This document shows, piece after piece, positions 53,624 to 63,800 of a stretch of DNA of 64,000 nucleotides. The DNA lies in the NCBI RefSeq assembly GCF_001757355.1, contig NZ_MINO01000002.1, positions 124,001-188,000 of the forward strand, written 5' to 3'. The notes under the pieces are model-generated. The model had not been told where the DNA came from. It ran no database searches and saw only the letters and a list, made by a program, of their open reading frames with translations. The DNA comes from Sphingobium phenoxybenzoativorans (GTDB lineage: Bacteria > Pseudomonadota > Alphaproteobacteria > Sphingomonadales > Sphingomonadaceae). The first letter of the stretch is position 1, and each line of letters begins with the position of its first letter. A program made the translations under genes and the position numbers.

Positions 53624-56065
53624 ATGCAGAAAATTTCATATCGCCATTTGATGGCTGGCGCTGCATTCAGCGCATTGTTCACCGCCATTCCCGCATTCGC
53701 GCAGACCGCCGACACCAGCGCGCCTGCCGCGGATGAGATTGAGGAAATCGTCGTCGTCGGCACCGCTGGCGCAGGCACCCGCCGCCAGGATGCGTCCTTC
53801 GCCGTAACCACGCTGAGCAGCGACGCGATCACGCGCGCCGCCCCCAACAGCACCGCAGACCTTCTGCGCACCGTGCCGGGCGTGATGGCGGAAAGCTCCG
53901 GCGGCCAGAATGGCGCGAACATCTTCGTGCGCGGCTATCCGTCCGGCGGTGACGCCCAGTTCGTGACTTTCCAGATGGCGGGCACGCCGATCTTCGCGCC
54001 GCCAACGCTGTCCTTCCTTGAAAACTCGCAACTCATCCGCCTGGATGAGACTGTCGAGCGCGTCGAAGCCGTCCGTGGCGGCACCGGTTCGCTTTTCTCG
54101 GCCGGTCAGCCGGGCCTGACCGTGAACGTCGTGCCCCGCACCGGCGGCGCCACGCTGAAGGGCTTTGCGAAGCTGTCCTACACCGATTTCGACGAGATCC
54201 GGGGCGATGCCTGGATTTCCGGTCCGCTGGATGACAGCACCGGCTTCATGGTCGGCGGCTATTATGCGCAGGGCAACGGCATTCGCGATCCGCGCTATCG
54301 CGCCGAAAAGGGCGGTCAGATCACCGCAAACATCCACCATGACTTTGATGGCCGTGGCTCGGTGGAAGTTTACGCCCGCTATCTGAACGATCGCGGCCAG
54401 TGGCTGTTGCCGATCCCGGTCGTGTCGGACAGCAATGGCAAGGTCCGCGCTTATCCCGGTTTCGATCATGGCACCGGCACGCTTAACGGCCCCGACACGC
54501 AGATCACCACCAATGTCGTCGGCCGCACGCTCAACCTTTCCGAAGGTCGCGGGGCCAAGGTTATCAACACCGGCATCAACTTCGACTATGAACTGGTTGA
54601 CGGCCTGCGTTTCCGGGAGCGGACCAGCTATCTGGGCGGCAACGCCGATACGCTCGGCCTTGTCCCGGTTGAAGCGCCGACCTCCGCTGCGACGATGGCG
54701 ACGCGGCTTGGCGGGGCGGGTTCGACCCTCGCATCGCTTTCCTATGTGAATGGCGGCACCGCAGTTGCTGGTGGCGCGGATGCGCAAGTGATGCGCGCAG
54801 GCATTTGGGAAGTGCGCAAGAAAATCTCGTCCTTCGTGACCGATAGCTCTCTGGAATGGACTGCCGGCAACAACAAGCTGACCGGCGGTTTCTACTATAC
54901 CGGCTTCAGCTCGCGTGACGTGTGGGCGCTGGGCAATCAGGTGCTGCTGGCTGCTGAGCCGAACGCCCGGCTGCTCAACATGACGCTGACCAATGGCGCT
55001 GGCGCGCAGCAGACGGCGACGCTGAATGGCTTCTCCAGCGGCCCGGCATTCCAGGTGCGCGGTTTCTATCAGGGCAGCGACTATGCCTTCTACGCGGTCG
55101 ACGAACTGCAGATCACGCCGGAACTCCGCATTGACGGCGGCGTGCGCTGGCAGCGTCACGTCATTGACGCGACGCTCAGCACCTCGGCCAATGGCGGCAC
55201 GGTGAATCTGGATGGCAACCCCAACACCCTTTACGACAACAGCGTCACGCAATTGGGTGAAAACCGGTTCATCAACTACAAGGACTCGGCCTGGTCTTGG
55301 ACGGCCGGCGCCAATTACGACTTCAGCCGTGAGATTGGCGTGTTCGCCCGCTACAGCCGTGGCAACAGCTTCCCGCAGTTCGACAATCTGCGTGAGGCTT
55401 CGGCCGTCAACATCGCCGACGGCACTGGCCTCGCCGCAGTCGCCAAGGTCGATACCTATGAAGCTGGTCTGAAGTTGTCGACGCGGTTCGCCAACCTCTA
55501 TGCGACCGTGTTCCACAACAAGTTCGACGGCCTGGCGACCACCACGCTGATCAACAACGTACCGGTCAGCTCGAACGGCGGCGCGAAGGCGACCGGCGTT
55601 GAGCTGGAAGGCGTGATCCGTCCCTTCGCCGGGTTCAGCATCGCTGCGGCGGGCACCTGGCTGGATGCCAGCTATCGCGACTTCTTCACCGGCAATGGCG
55701 CGATCGACAATACCGGCAATCAGGTACAGCGGCAGCCGAAATGGGCATGGCGCGTCACCCCGGCTTATGAAGTCGAGATCGGCGGCCTGAAGCCGGCGAT
55801 CTTCGCGACGCTGCAATATACCGGCGACCGCTTCTCCGATCCGGAGAACAACCAGGTCCTGCCGCACTTCTATCAACTCGATGCCGGCATCTCGGTCGAC
55901 ATCAATGAGCGGGTGAAGCTGGCGGTGACTGGCAACAACCTGACCGACGAGCTGGGCCTGACCGAAGGCAACCCCCGCATCATCGGCGGGCAGGGCACCG
56001 GTGCAATCCTTGCGCGTCCGATCCTCGGCCGGTCGTTCCGGTTCAGCGCGGCGGTCAGCTTCTGA
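53624..56065 (+). CDS. TonB-dependent receptor heading the sulfatase operon
   Basis: 813 aa from the ATG at 53624 (MQKISYRHLMAGAAFSAL), with GGGGA 6 nt upstream; the frame upstream is not signal-like. Signal ends AFAQ, then an acidic linker with the TonB box EEIVVVGT. Plug domain: ADLLRTVPGVMAESSGGQNGANIFVRGYP, ERVEAVRGGTGSLF. The barrel ends with FRFSAAVSF and terminal Phe. It is followed after 7 nt by two sulfatase genes, as in sulfated-glycan utilisation loci, although the plug resembles siderophore receptors. Probably takes up the substrate released by the periplasmic enzymes. Confidence 0.92.
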   Translation: MQKISYRHLMAGAAFSALFTAIPAFAQTADTSAPAADEIEEIVVVGTAGAGTRRQDASFAVTTLSSDAITRAAPNSTADLLRTVPGVMAESSGGQNGANIFVRGYPSGGDAQFVTFQMAGTPIFAPPTLSFLENSQLIRLDETVERVEAVRGGTGSLFSAGQPGLTVNVVPRTGGATLKGFAKLSYTDFDEIRGDAWISGPLDDSTGFMVGGYYAQGNGIRDPRYRAEKGGQITANIHHDFDGRGSVEVYARYLNDRGQWLLPIPVVSDSNGKVRAYPGFDHGTGTLNGPDTQITTNVVGRTLNLSEGRGAKVINTGINFDYELVDGLRFRERTSYLGGNADTLGLVPVEAPTSAATMATRLGGAGSTLASLSYVNGGTAVAGGADAQVMRAGIWEVRKKISSFVTDSSLEWTAGNNKLTGGFYYTGFSSRDVWALGNQVLLAAEPNARLLNMTLTNGAGAQQTATLNGFSSGPAFQVRGFYQGSDYAFYAVDELQITPELRIDGGVRWQRHVIDATLSTSANGGTVNLDGNPNTLYDNSVTQLGENRFINYKDSAWSWTAGANYDFSREIGVFARYSRGNSFPQFDNLREASAVNIADGTGLAAVAKVDTYEAGLKLSTRFANLYATVFHNKFDGLATTTLINNVPVSSNGGAKATGVELEGVIRPFAGFSIAAAGTWLDASYRDFFTGNGAIDNTGNQVQRQPKWAWRVTPAYEVEIGGLKPAIFATLQYTGDRFSDPENNQVLPHFYQLDAGISVDINERVKLAVTGNNLTDELGLTEGNPRIIGGQGTGAILARPILGRSFRFSAAVSF

Positions 56066-56072
56066 TCGCCCA

Positions 56073-57491
56073 ATGGACCGCAGGGATGTCCTGAAGGGAA
56101 TGGCCGGGGCGGCGGCAATGTCCGTCGCCCCGGCTGCCCTTGCCCAGGCGGCCAAAGGCAGGCAGCGCAATATCCTGCTTCTGATCTCCGACGATCAGGG
56201 GCTGGATCTGGGCTGTTATGGCGTGCCGATCCGCACGCCCCGTCTCGACCGTTTCGCGCGGGAGGGTACGCGCTTTACGCAGGCTTATGCCGCGGTTTCG
56301 TCATGCAGCCCCAGCCGGGCGGTGATCAATACCGGCCTCTACACGCATCAGAACGGCATGTACGGCCTGCAGCACGACGTGCACAATCAGTCGCTGTTGC
56401 CGGGTATCGAAACACTGCCGTCCCTGCTGCGCGCTGCGGGTTATGCGACCGCGCTTGTCGGCAAGAAGCATGTAGGGCCGGATTCCGCATTTCCCTATGA
56501 GGCGGAACTGGTCCCTGAGCGATCCGGTATCCGCGATGTGCGGGAACTGGCGATCGCCACCTCCAGCTTCATCCGCTCGACGGATGACCGGCCTTTCTTC
56601 GTAACTGTCGCCTACAGCGATCCGCATCGCGCGGCGGTTGATTATGGCAATGACCGCCGCTGGCCGGATGTGGAGCCTGTCGTCTACGATCCCCGCAAGG
56701 TTCCGATCCCCTCGCATCTACCGGACCTGCCAGCGGTGCGCGCGGACCTTGCCGAATATTATGAGGCGCTCAGCCGCCTCGACAGCGGTGTCGGCATGAT
56801 CCTCGATGATCTCGCCGCCACTGGCCGGACGGACGATACGCTGGTGATCTTCCTCAGCGACAATGGCCGTCCTTTTCCGGGGGCCAAGACCAATCTCTAT
56901 GATCCCGGCCTGCACCTGCCGTTGATCGTGCGCGCGCCGGGCGCTGCGCCTGCGGTCAACGACGCGATGGTAAGCTGGGTCGATGTCGCGCCGACGGTGC
57001 TGGAGTGGGCAGGGGTCGCGCCGCCCAGCGCCTATAAATTGTCGGGCGGCTCCCTGCTTCCTCTGCTTGGCAAGCATGATGATCCTTCGCGCGACGCGAT
57101 ATTCGCCAGTCACGACTTTCATGAGATCAACCAATATTATCCCATGCGCGCCATCCGTACCCGGACGCACAGCTACATCCTCAATCTCGCCAGTCCGCTG
57201 GACTATCCGATCGCGGGAGACGTTGGCGGTTCGCCATCGTGGAAGGCGATCAGCGCCGATCCGTCGATCCCGATCGGCAAGCGGACGCAGGCGGCCTATC
57301 TGAAGCGAGACGCAGAGGAATTATATGATCTGGCCCGTGACCCGGACGAACTGGTCAATGTCGCCGCCGATCCTGCCTATGCGTCTATAAAGGCCGCGCT
57401 TGCCGAACGCCTCCACGCGGTGCGGGCAGAGACAAAGGACCCATGGCTGGCCGGGCAAACCGATCCCTATGCCCATGTCGGGAAACATTGA
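56073..57491 (+). CDS. Sulfatase (type I, Cys-type) 1, Tat-exported
   Basis: 472 aa. The N-terminus MDRRDVLKGMAGAAAMS has a twin-arginine motif (RRDVLK) and hydrophobic core, so a Tat signal is likely. The formylglycine site is CSPSRA; the metal residues DDQGLDLG and the C-terminal SDNGRPFPGAK are in place. S1 sulfatase family; the substrate is a sulfate ester of unknown kind. The Cys must be oxidised to formylglycine by a maturase that is not in this window. Starts 7 nt after the receptor stop and overlaps the next gene (TGATG). Confidence 0.92.
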   Translation: MDRRDVLKGMAGAAAMSVAPAALAQAAKGRQRNILLLISDDQGLDLGCYGVPIRTPRLDRFAREGTRFTQAYAAVSSCSPSRAVINTGLYTHQNGMYGLQHDVHNQSLLPGIETLPSLLRAAGYATALVGKKHVGPDSAFPYEAELVPERSGIRDVRELAIATSSFIRSTDDRPFFVTVAYSDPHRAAVDYGNDRRWPDVEPVVYDPRKVPIPSHLPDLPAVRADLAEYYEALSRLDSGVGMILDDLAATGRTDDTLVIFLSDNGRPFPGAKTNLYDPGLHLPLIVRAPGAAPAVNDAMVSWVDVAPTVLEWAGVAPPSAYKLSGGSLLPLLGKHDDPSRDAIFASHDFHEINQYYPMRAIRTRTHSYILNLASPLDYPIAGDVGGSPSWKAISADPSIPIGKRTQAAYLKRDAEELYDLARDPDELVNVAADPAYASIKAALAERLHAVRAETKDPWLAGQTDPYAHVGKH

Positions 57492-59044
57492 TGCCGAAAG
57501 ATATCGACCGAAGGGGTATTTTACTGGCGGGCGGCGCTGGCGCTTTCGGTCTGTATAGCTGGACTGCCGCTGCCTCTTCGGCGGCTTTGGCCAAAAAGGA
57601 ATTGACCCTCCAGCGCCGGCCCGGCGTGAAGCCGAAAAATATCCTGGTCGTTCTGACGGACGATCACCGATATGATGCCATGGGCTTCATGAAGGCTCAG
57701 TCCTTTGGCGAAACGCCGACGCTTGATCGGCTGGCGCGGGAGGGCGTGCATTTCAAAAATGCGTTTGTCACGACGGCGCTGTGCTCGCCAAGCCGGGCGT
57801 CGATCTTCACCGGACTCTACGCGCACCAGCACCGGGTGGTGGACAATAACCATCCGATCCCGCCGGGCCTGATCTATTATCCCGAATATCTCCAGCATGC
57901 GGGATATGAGACGGCGTTTATCGGCAAATGGCATATGGGAATGGAAACCGACACGCCCCAGCCGGGTTTTGATCGCTGGGTCAGCTTCAAGGGGCAGGGT
58001 ACTTATCTACCCAGCGAGGACGGCCTGAACATCGATGGCCGGAAGGTGCCGCAAAAGGGATATCTGACCGACGAACTGACCGACTATGCGCTCGACTGGA
58101 TCGGTAGCCGGACCGGCAAGCGCCCCTGGATGATGCATCTCGCGCATAAGGCTGTGCATGCGGAGTTCATTCCGGCGGAACGGCACGCGGGACGTTATGC
58201 GAAAGAGACGTTCCGCTATCCCGAGAATATGAAACCGGGCGTTCCCGGCCGTCCGATGTGGGTCGAAAACCAGCGCAATAGCTGGCATGGCGTCGATTAT
58301 CCCTATCACGGGCAACTCGACATCGGCGAATATTATAAACGCTATATGGAGACATTGCTGTCGGTCGATGAGGGTCTGGCGCGCATCATGGAGTTGCTGG
58401 AGCGCCGCGGCGAACTCGACGACACGCTGATCCTGTATATGGGCGACAACGGCTTCATGTTCGGTGAGCATGGCCTGATAGACAAGCGCGCCGCCTATGA
58501 GGAATCGATGCGCGTGCCGATGCTTATGCGGTGTCCGTCTCTGTTTGGTGCGCGAACGGTGGACCAGGTGGTTGCCAATATCGATGTCGCGCCGACCATG
58601 CTCGCGGCGGCCGGACTTGATGCTCCGAAGGGCATGATGGGCGCGGACATGCTGCCGCTGGCGCGGGGAGAGCATACGCCTTGGCGCAGCGAACTGATGT
58701 ATGAATATTATTGGGAGCGGAATTTCCCCCAGACGCCGACCGTCCACGCGCTACGCGAGGACCGGTATAAATATATCCATTTCCACGGCATCTGGGATGT
58801 GGACGAACTTTACGATCTAGCCGCCGATCCGCACGAGAATGACAATTTGCTGGCCCGTCCCGGCCATGAAGATCTGGCAGAAAAGATGAGCGCGAAATTA
58901 TTCCGCATGCTGGAGGATACGAACGGCATGCAGATTCCGCTCAGCGCCGATGCGGGAGAACGCAACGAACTGCGCGACCCCGCGAAGCCTGGCGCACAGG
59001 GCGCGCCATTTCCGCCACGATTTTTCCGTCCACCCTCTCGCTGA
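57491..59044 (+). CDS. Sulfatase (type I, Cys-type) 2, probably Tat-exported
   Basis: 517 aa. N-terminus DIDRRGILLAGGAGAFG resembles a Tat signal. Active-site CSPSRASIFTG, metal-site TDDHRYDAMGF, then GKWHMGM and GDNGFMFGEHGLIDKRAAYEESMRVP, all sulfatase landmarks. It resembles iduronate/arylsulfatase-type enzymes by layout but the substrate is not evident. It is not a close duplicate of sulfatase 1. The stop and start of the pair overlap by 1 nt, so expression is coupled to sulfatase 1 and the TonB receptor. Confidence 0.92.
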   Translation: MPKDIDRRGILLAGGAGAFGLYSWTAAASSAALAKKELTLQRRPGVKPKNILVVLTDDHRYDAMGFMKAQSFGETPTLDRLAREGVHFKNAFVTTALCSPSRASIFTGLYAHQHRVVDNNHPIPPGLIYYPEYLQHAGYETAFIGKWHMGMETDTPQPGFDRWVSFKGQGTYLPSEDGLNIDGRKVPQKGYLTDELTDYALDWIGSRTGKRPWMMHLAHKAVHAEFIPAERHAGRYAKETFRYPENMKPGVPGRPMWVENQRNSWHGVDYPYHGQLDIGEYYKRYMETLLSVDEGLARIMELLERRGELDDTLILYMGDNGFMFGEHGLIDKRAAYEESMRVPMLMRCPSLFGARTVDQVVANIDVAPTMLAAAGLDAPKGMMGADMLPLARGEHTPWRSELMYEYYWERNFPQTPTVHALREDRYKYIHFHGIWDVDELYDLAADPHENDNLLARPGHEDLAEKMSAKLFRMLEDTNGMQIPLSADAGERNELRDPAKPGAQGAPFPPRFFRPPSR

Positions 59045-59095
59045 AGGCATGGTTTGCGCTTCAGGCGCGGTAAGGATCGCCGGTGGCCGGATCCT

Positions 59096-60862
59096 TCAAC
59101 CCCTCGCTATGAATGCGCGCCATCCGCCAAGATGCGTGATGTCCTCCGCACCGGTCATGGCGCGTGGTTCGGCCACGAAACCCTTGACGCTGGTGCCGTC
59201 ACCCAAGGTTACCGTTCCAATGGCCAATGGAGCGGGCACTTCCGCGACGAAGCTGCCGAAGGCGGCGACATCAAGCTCGTAAACCTCGACGGCAATGGGC
59301 GCTCCATCCTGGCTGTGGATCAGTGCGGGCTTGGGCGGAACGCTGTCCGCCATCGCATAAAGGCGATAGGTGGGGGCAGTTTCAAATGCGCCCACAAAGG
59401 TCGCGTCCCTTGACGTAAGTTGCCAGTGCAGCGGCATATCCTTCAAGTGCGCGCCGACGACGGCCAGTTTCACGCTTTGCATTTTTCCCTCCATGTCGAG
59501 TGGTGGCAGGCGCGGCAGATCAGCCGCCGCGAAATAGCTCTCGGCCACGGCAAGAAGGCCATGGTCGCTGTCGGCAGGACCAATCAGCGTGATTCCGAAA
59601 CCTGTCCCGTTGGACCGCACGCCGGCGGGAACGGCGACCGCCGCCATGTCGAGCAGATTCACGAAATTGGTATAGGCGCCCAGATTGCTGTTCAGCGCGA
59701 TCGGCGCCGCCTGCAATTCAATGACGCGATATGTCGTGCCGGTCGTCGGGAATGCGAGCAGGTCGATTTCGTCCCAGAGTTCATCCGCATGGCGTTTCAA
59801 TTCAGCAAGGCGGTAGATGCCGTTGAACAGGTCAACCGCGCTGATGGACGCGCCCGGTTCCACCACCTCGCGAACCGTTTCGTCTATTGCGCCCGGATTA
59901 TTGGTCAGCAGATCGGCGATGGCGGCTGCGCGTTCCGCAACCCAAGGGCCACTATAGAGGAGCCGCGCCGCCTCCTGCAGGGGCGCCATGTCGATCTCGA
60001 CGATCTCTGCCGTCGCAGCCAGAGTGTCGAGTGCGCGATCGTAAAGATATTCGGATTCGCCGTCCCCGAACCATAGGCGCTGGTCGCGGCGAGGGACACC
60101 GATGCGCTTGGGCTGGACCGGGCGATCGGCCAGCGGTTTGGAATAGGGATCGGCCGGATCGAAGCCTGCAATAACTTCATCGACGAGCCGCGCGTCCGAA
60201 ATCCGGTCTGTGAATACAGTGATGCAATCGAGCGTGCGGCAGGCGGGAACCAGGCCGCGCGTGCTCCACCGGCCCTTGCTGGGTTTGAAGCCGATCAGAT
60301 GATTGAAGGCGGCGGGGACCCGGCCGGAACCCGCCGTGTCGGTGCCCAGCGCAAATCCGACAAGCCCTGCAGCAACGGCGACAGCGGAACCGGAACTGGA
60401 GCCGCCGCTGACATAAGCGAGATTATAGGCATTGCGGGGAATGCCATAAGGGCTGCGCGTGCCGACCAATCCCGTTGCGAACTGGTCAAGATTGGTTTTG
60501 CCGACGCAGATCGCGCCAGCCGCTTCCAGCCGGTCGATGACGGATGCGGATGTATCGGGGCGATAGGCGAAAGCGGGGCAGGCGGCTGTCGTCTCTAAAC
60601 CGGCGACGTCGATATTGTCCTTCGCCGCATAGGGCACGCCGGCAAGGGGCAGCCGCTCTCCGGCTGCGATCCGCGCATCTATTGCGCGGGCTGCAGCGCG
60701 CAGGGCGTCTGGCGCGGTGCGGCTGATCCAGATTTGCGGCTGGATGGCGTCGTAGGCAGCGATCCGGGCCAGCGTTTCTTCCGCCACAGCAAGGGCGGTC
60801 GTTTGCCCGCTGTTGACGGCGGCGGCGATGGAGGCGACGCCGCAGCGGTCAAGGCCGGTCAT
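59096..60862 (-). CDS. atzF: Allophanate hydrolase
   Basis: 588 aa. N-terminal amidase-signature domain with the catalytic Lys in PYAAKDNIDVAG, the Gly/Ser-rich GGSSSGSAVAVAAGLV and the nucleophile Ser region GTDTAGSGRVPAA; residues beyond about 460 form the C-terminal allophanate-hydrolase domain (TFVGAFETAPTYRLYA ... GWRAFIARG). It converts allophanate to ammonia and CO2, the second step of the urea amidolyase route. The ATG at 60862 overlaps the urea carboxylase stop (ATGA), so both steps are coupled. Confidence 0.95.
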   Translation of the reverse strand: MTGLDRCGVASIAAAVNSGQTTALAVAEETLARIAAYDAIQPQIWISRTAPDALRAAARAIDARIAAGERLPLAGVPYAAKDNIDVAGLETTAACPAFAYRPDTSASVIDRLEAAGAICVGKTNLDQFATGLVGTRSPYGIPRNAYNLAYVSGGSSSGSAVAVAAGLVGFALGTDTAGSGRVPAAFNHLIGFKPSKGRWSTRGLVPACRTLDCITVFTDRISDARLVDEVIAGFDPADPYSKPLADRPVQPKRIGVPRRDQRLWFGDGESEYLYDRALDTLAATAEIVEIDMAPLQEAARLLYSGPWVAERAAAIADLLTNNPGAIDETVREVVEPGASISAVDLFNGIYRLAELKRHADELWDEIDLLAFPTTGTTYRVIELQAAPIALNSNLGAYTNFVNLLDMAAVAVPAGVRSNGTGFGITLIGPADSDHGLLAVAESYFAAADLPRLPPLDMEGKMQSVKLAVVGAHLKDMPLHWQLTSRDATFVGAFETAPTYRLYAMADSVPPKPALIHSQDGAPIAVEVYELDVAAFGSFVAEVPAPLAIGTVTLGDGTSVKGFVAEPRAMTGAEDITHLGGWRAFIARG

Positions 60863-63800
60863 GGATGCCGCCTCAGGGCCAATAGCGGCGTGCCCGGCTG
60901 CAGGGATTGCCGTTCCTGCATATATAGCGCGGCGATTGTGCCACTGCTGGGGCTTTCCAGTGGGCACTCCATCTTCATCGCCTCGATCACTGCGATGACA
61001 TCGCCGGTCTTGACCGTGTCGCCGGGCGCCACCAACAGCTTCCAGACACTGCCGCCAAACGGCGCCTCGATCACGTCCGCGCCTTCGGGCACGTCTATGG
61101 CTGTCGTTGCAGCCCCGGTGTCGGCGCTATCTGTCAGATCAGTGACGCGATCAAATTCGCCCGACCGCTGCCATTCGGCGCGTTCTTCATCGAAAGCGGC
61201 CTGGCGCTGCGCCTCAAAACTGGCGATCGATTCTGCATTGTCCGCAAGAAGCTTGCGATAGTCGGCCAGCCGGAACTCTGATTCCTCGACCTGGATGGAA
61301 CGGCGGCCATTGGGAAAATCGCGACGCCATTCGACCAGTTCCTCCGCGCTCACCTTGAAAAAGCGTATTTGGTCGAAGAAGCGCAGCAGCCACGGTTTGC
61401 CATCGACGAAGGCGTCCGTTTGCCGGTGCGTATTCCAGACCTGAATGGTGCGGCCGAATAGCTGATAGCCGCCTGGACCCTCCATGCCATAAATGCACAT
61501 ATAAGCGCCGCCAATGCCCACGACATTGGGCGGGGTCCATGTGCGGGCGGGGTTATATTTGGTGGTGACCAGTCGGTGCCGGGGATCGACCGGCGTCGCC
61601 ACCGGAGCGCCGAGATAGACGTCTCCCAATCCCAGCACGAGATAGCTGGCGTCGAAAATCAGATTCTCGACAGCATCGGCGTCGGGCAGGCCGTTGATGC
61701 GGCGGATGAACTCGATATTGTCCGGGCACCAGGGCGCATCGTCCCGTACAGCGCCCATATATTTTTCGATCGTTTCAATCGTTGCCGGGTCGCGCCAACT
61801 GAGCGGCAGGTGGACGATGCGGGAGGGGGCCGAGAAATCCTCAAGGTCGCCCAGCCGTTCCTCCGCCTCCATCAAGGCCGTAAGCGCGCCACGCTGGTCC
61901 AGCACATCGCCGTCGAAATGGAGCTGCAGCGACCGTATGCCGGGCACGATATCGATGACGCCTGGCAAGGCGAGCCGTTCAAGCTCCGTCATCAATGCCT
62001 GAACGCGAATACGAAGCTCTATGTCGAGGACGATCGGGCCATATTCGACCAGGATATTGCGGTCGCCCTGCTGTCTGTAGACGGTGCGCGGGCGCGATCC
62101 CTGCGCGGGGATATCCGCAAGGATAGGCGACAGCGCGGCGATATCGCGCGCCGGAGTCAGGTCTGCAGCAACAAAATCCGGCGCAGCGCTGCTCGCCGCC
62201 GCGGCATCCTCTGCGGTCACTGGAACGAAGCGCAAGCGGTCGCCGGGGGCGAGCTGCCCGATCTTCCAGCGGTCCGCGGCGATCACCACGAACGGACATA
62301 CGAACCCGCCCAATGAGGGGCCATCCGGACCAAGAATGATCGGCATGTCGCCGGTGAAGTCGACCGCCCCGATAGCATAGGGGTTGTCATGAATATTGGA
62401 GGGATGCAGACCGGCTTCGTCGCCATCCGTTCGCGCCCATTGCGGCTTTGGCCCGACGAGGCGGACGCCGGTGCGGTTGCTGTTGTAATGCACCTGCCAG
62501 TCCGCGGCGAGGATGACGTCTATGTCGTCCCCAGTGAAGAAATCCGGCGCGCCATGGGGGCCGTAAAGAACGCGAAGCGTCCATGCCTCTCCGAAGTCCG
62601 GCAGGGGGAGGGGAGAAAGCGGCGCAACCACTTCCGCACCGCCAAGGTGCAACGTATCCCCCGCAAGCAGCCGCCGCGCCGCATGTCCGCCAAATTGGCC
62701 GAGTTCGAAGGTGCTCTGGCTATGGAGATAGGGCGCGATGTCGAGACCACCGGCAAACAGGATATAGCCGCGAATGCCGCCGCCGGTGACGCGGCCGAGC
62801 GTGAGCGTCTGCCCAGCCGCCACATCAATCGCGACGCCGCGTTCGACCGGCGTCTCGTCCAGCCTTGCGCCGAAATCGGCGCCGGTGAGGCACAGGCGCG
62901 CAGGGGCGTTGAAGAACAGTGTCGGCCCGCTGACCGTGACCTCCAGGCCTGCCGTGCCTTCGGCATTGCCGAGCAGCCGGTTCCCGATGCGGAAGGATTG
63001 ATCGTCCATCGGGCCGGACGGGGGAACGCCTATCGCCCACAGCCCCTGCCTGCCCGGCCAGTCCTGAACGGTGGTTGCAGTGCCGCCGCTCACCACGCGA
63101 ATGCTGCGCGGATGATAGGCGATTGTGTCGAGCAGGCGGGTCGAGACCTCTCCGCTGATGAACGGCCCGGTCCGCACCACATCGCGCAGCCAGCGCAGGT
63201 TGGTCTCTATGCCGTCTATCCGGCTTTCGTCCAATGCGGACTGCATTGCCGATATCGCCGCTTCGCGCGTGGGCGCGTGCACGATCAGCTTTGCGAGCAT
63301 TGGATCATACCAGGCGCTGATGGCGCTGCCGGCCATGATCCAGGTCTCTGCGCGAATGTCCGATGGAAAGCTGACGGCAGTCAGCGTGCCCGTGGTTGGC
63401 CGGTAATCAAGGGCGGGATCTTCGGCATAGAGCCGCACCTGTACGGCATGGCCGCGCGGGACGGGTGGTTTGGCATCCAGAAACGCGAAATCCTTTGCCG
63501 CGCCCCGGATCATCCATTCGACCAGATCGATACCCATCACCTCCTCGGTGACGCCATGTTCGACCTGAAGGCGGGTGTTCATTTCCAGGAAAAAGAATTG
63601 CTGCCTCTCGGCATCGTAAAGAAATTCCACTGTGCCGGCGGAGCGATATTTGGCGGCTTCGCCGAGCCGGACGGCGGCCGCGATAAGTTCGGCGCGGATT
63701 GCGTCAGGCAGCAGCGGCGCGGGGGCTTCCTCGACGACTTTCTGGTTGCGCCGTTGCAGTGAACAGTCGCGTTCACCCAGTGGCATGACCCTTCCGGCTC

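Noticed and set aside
53636-56170. 844-codon minus-strand frame opposite the TonB receptor at 53624
   Set aside because: Antisense shadow; the plus-strand protein has full plug and barrel landmarks.
59050-59110. Minus-strand tail reading DPATGDPYRA followed by a stop, resembling a protein C-terminus just past atzF
   Set aside because: The frame is in a different phase from atzF and has no coding sequence or ribosome site upstream; atzF already ends normally at 59096.
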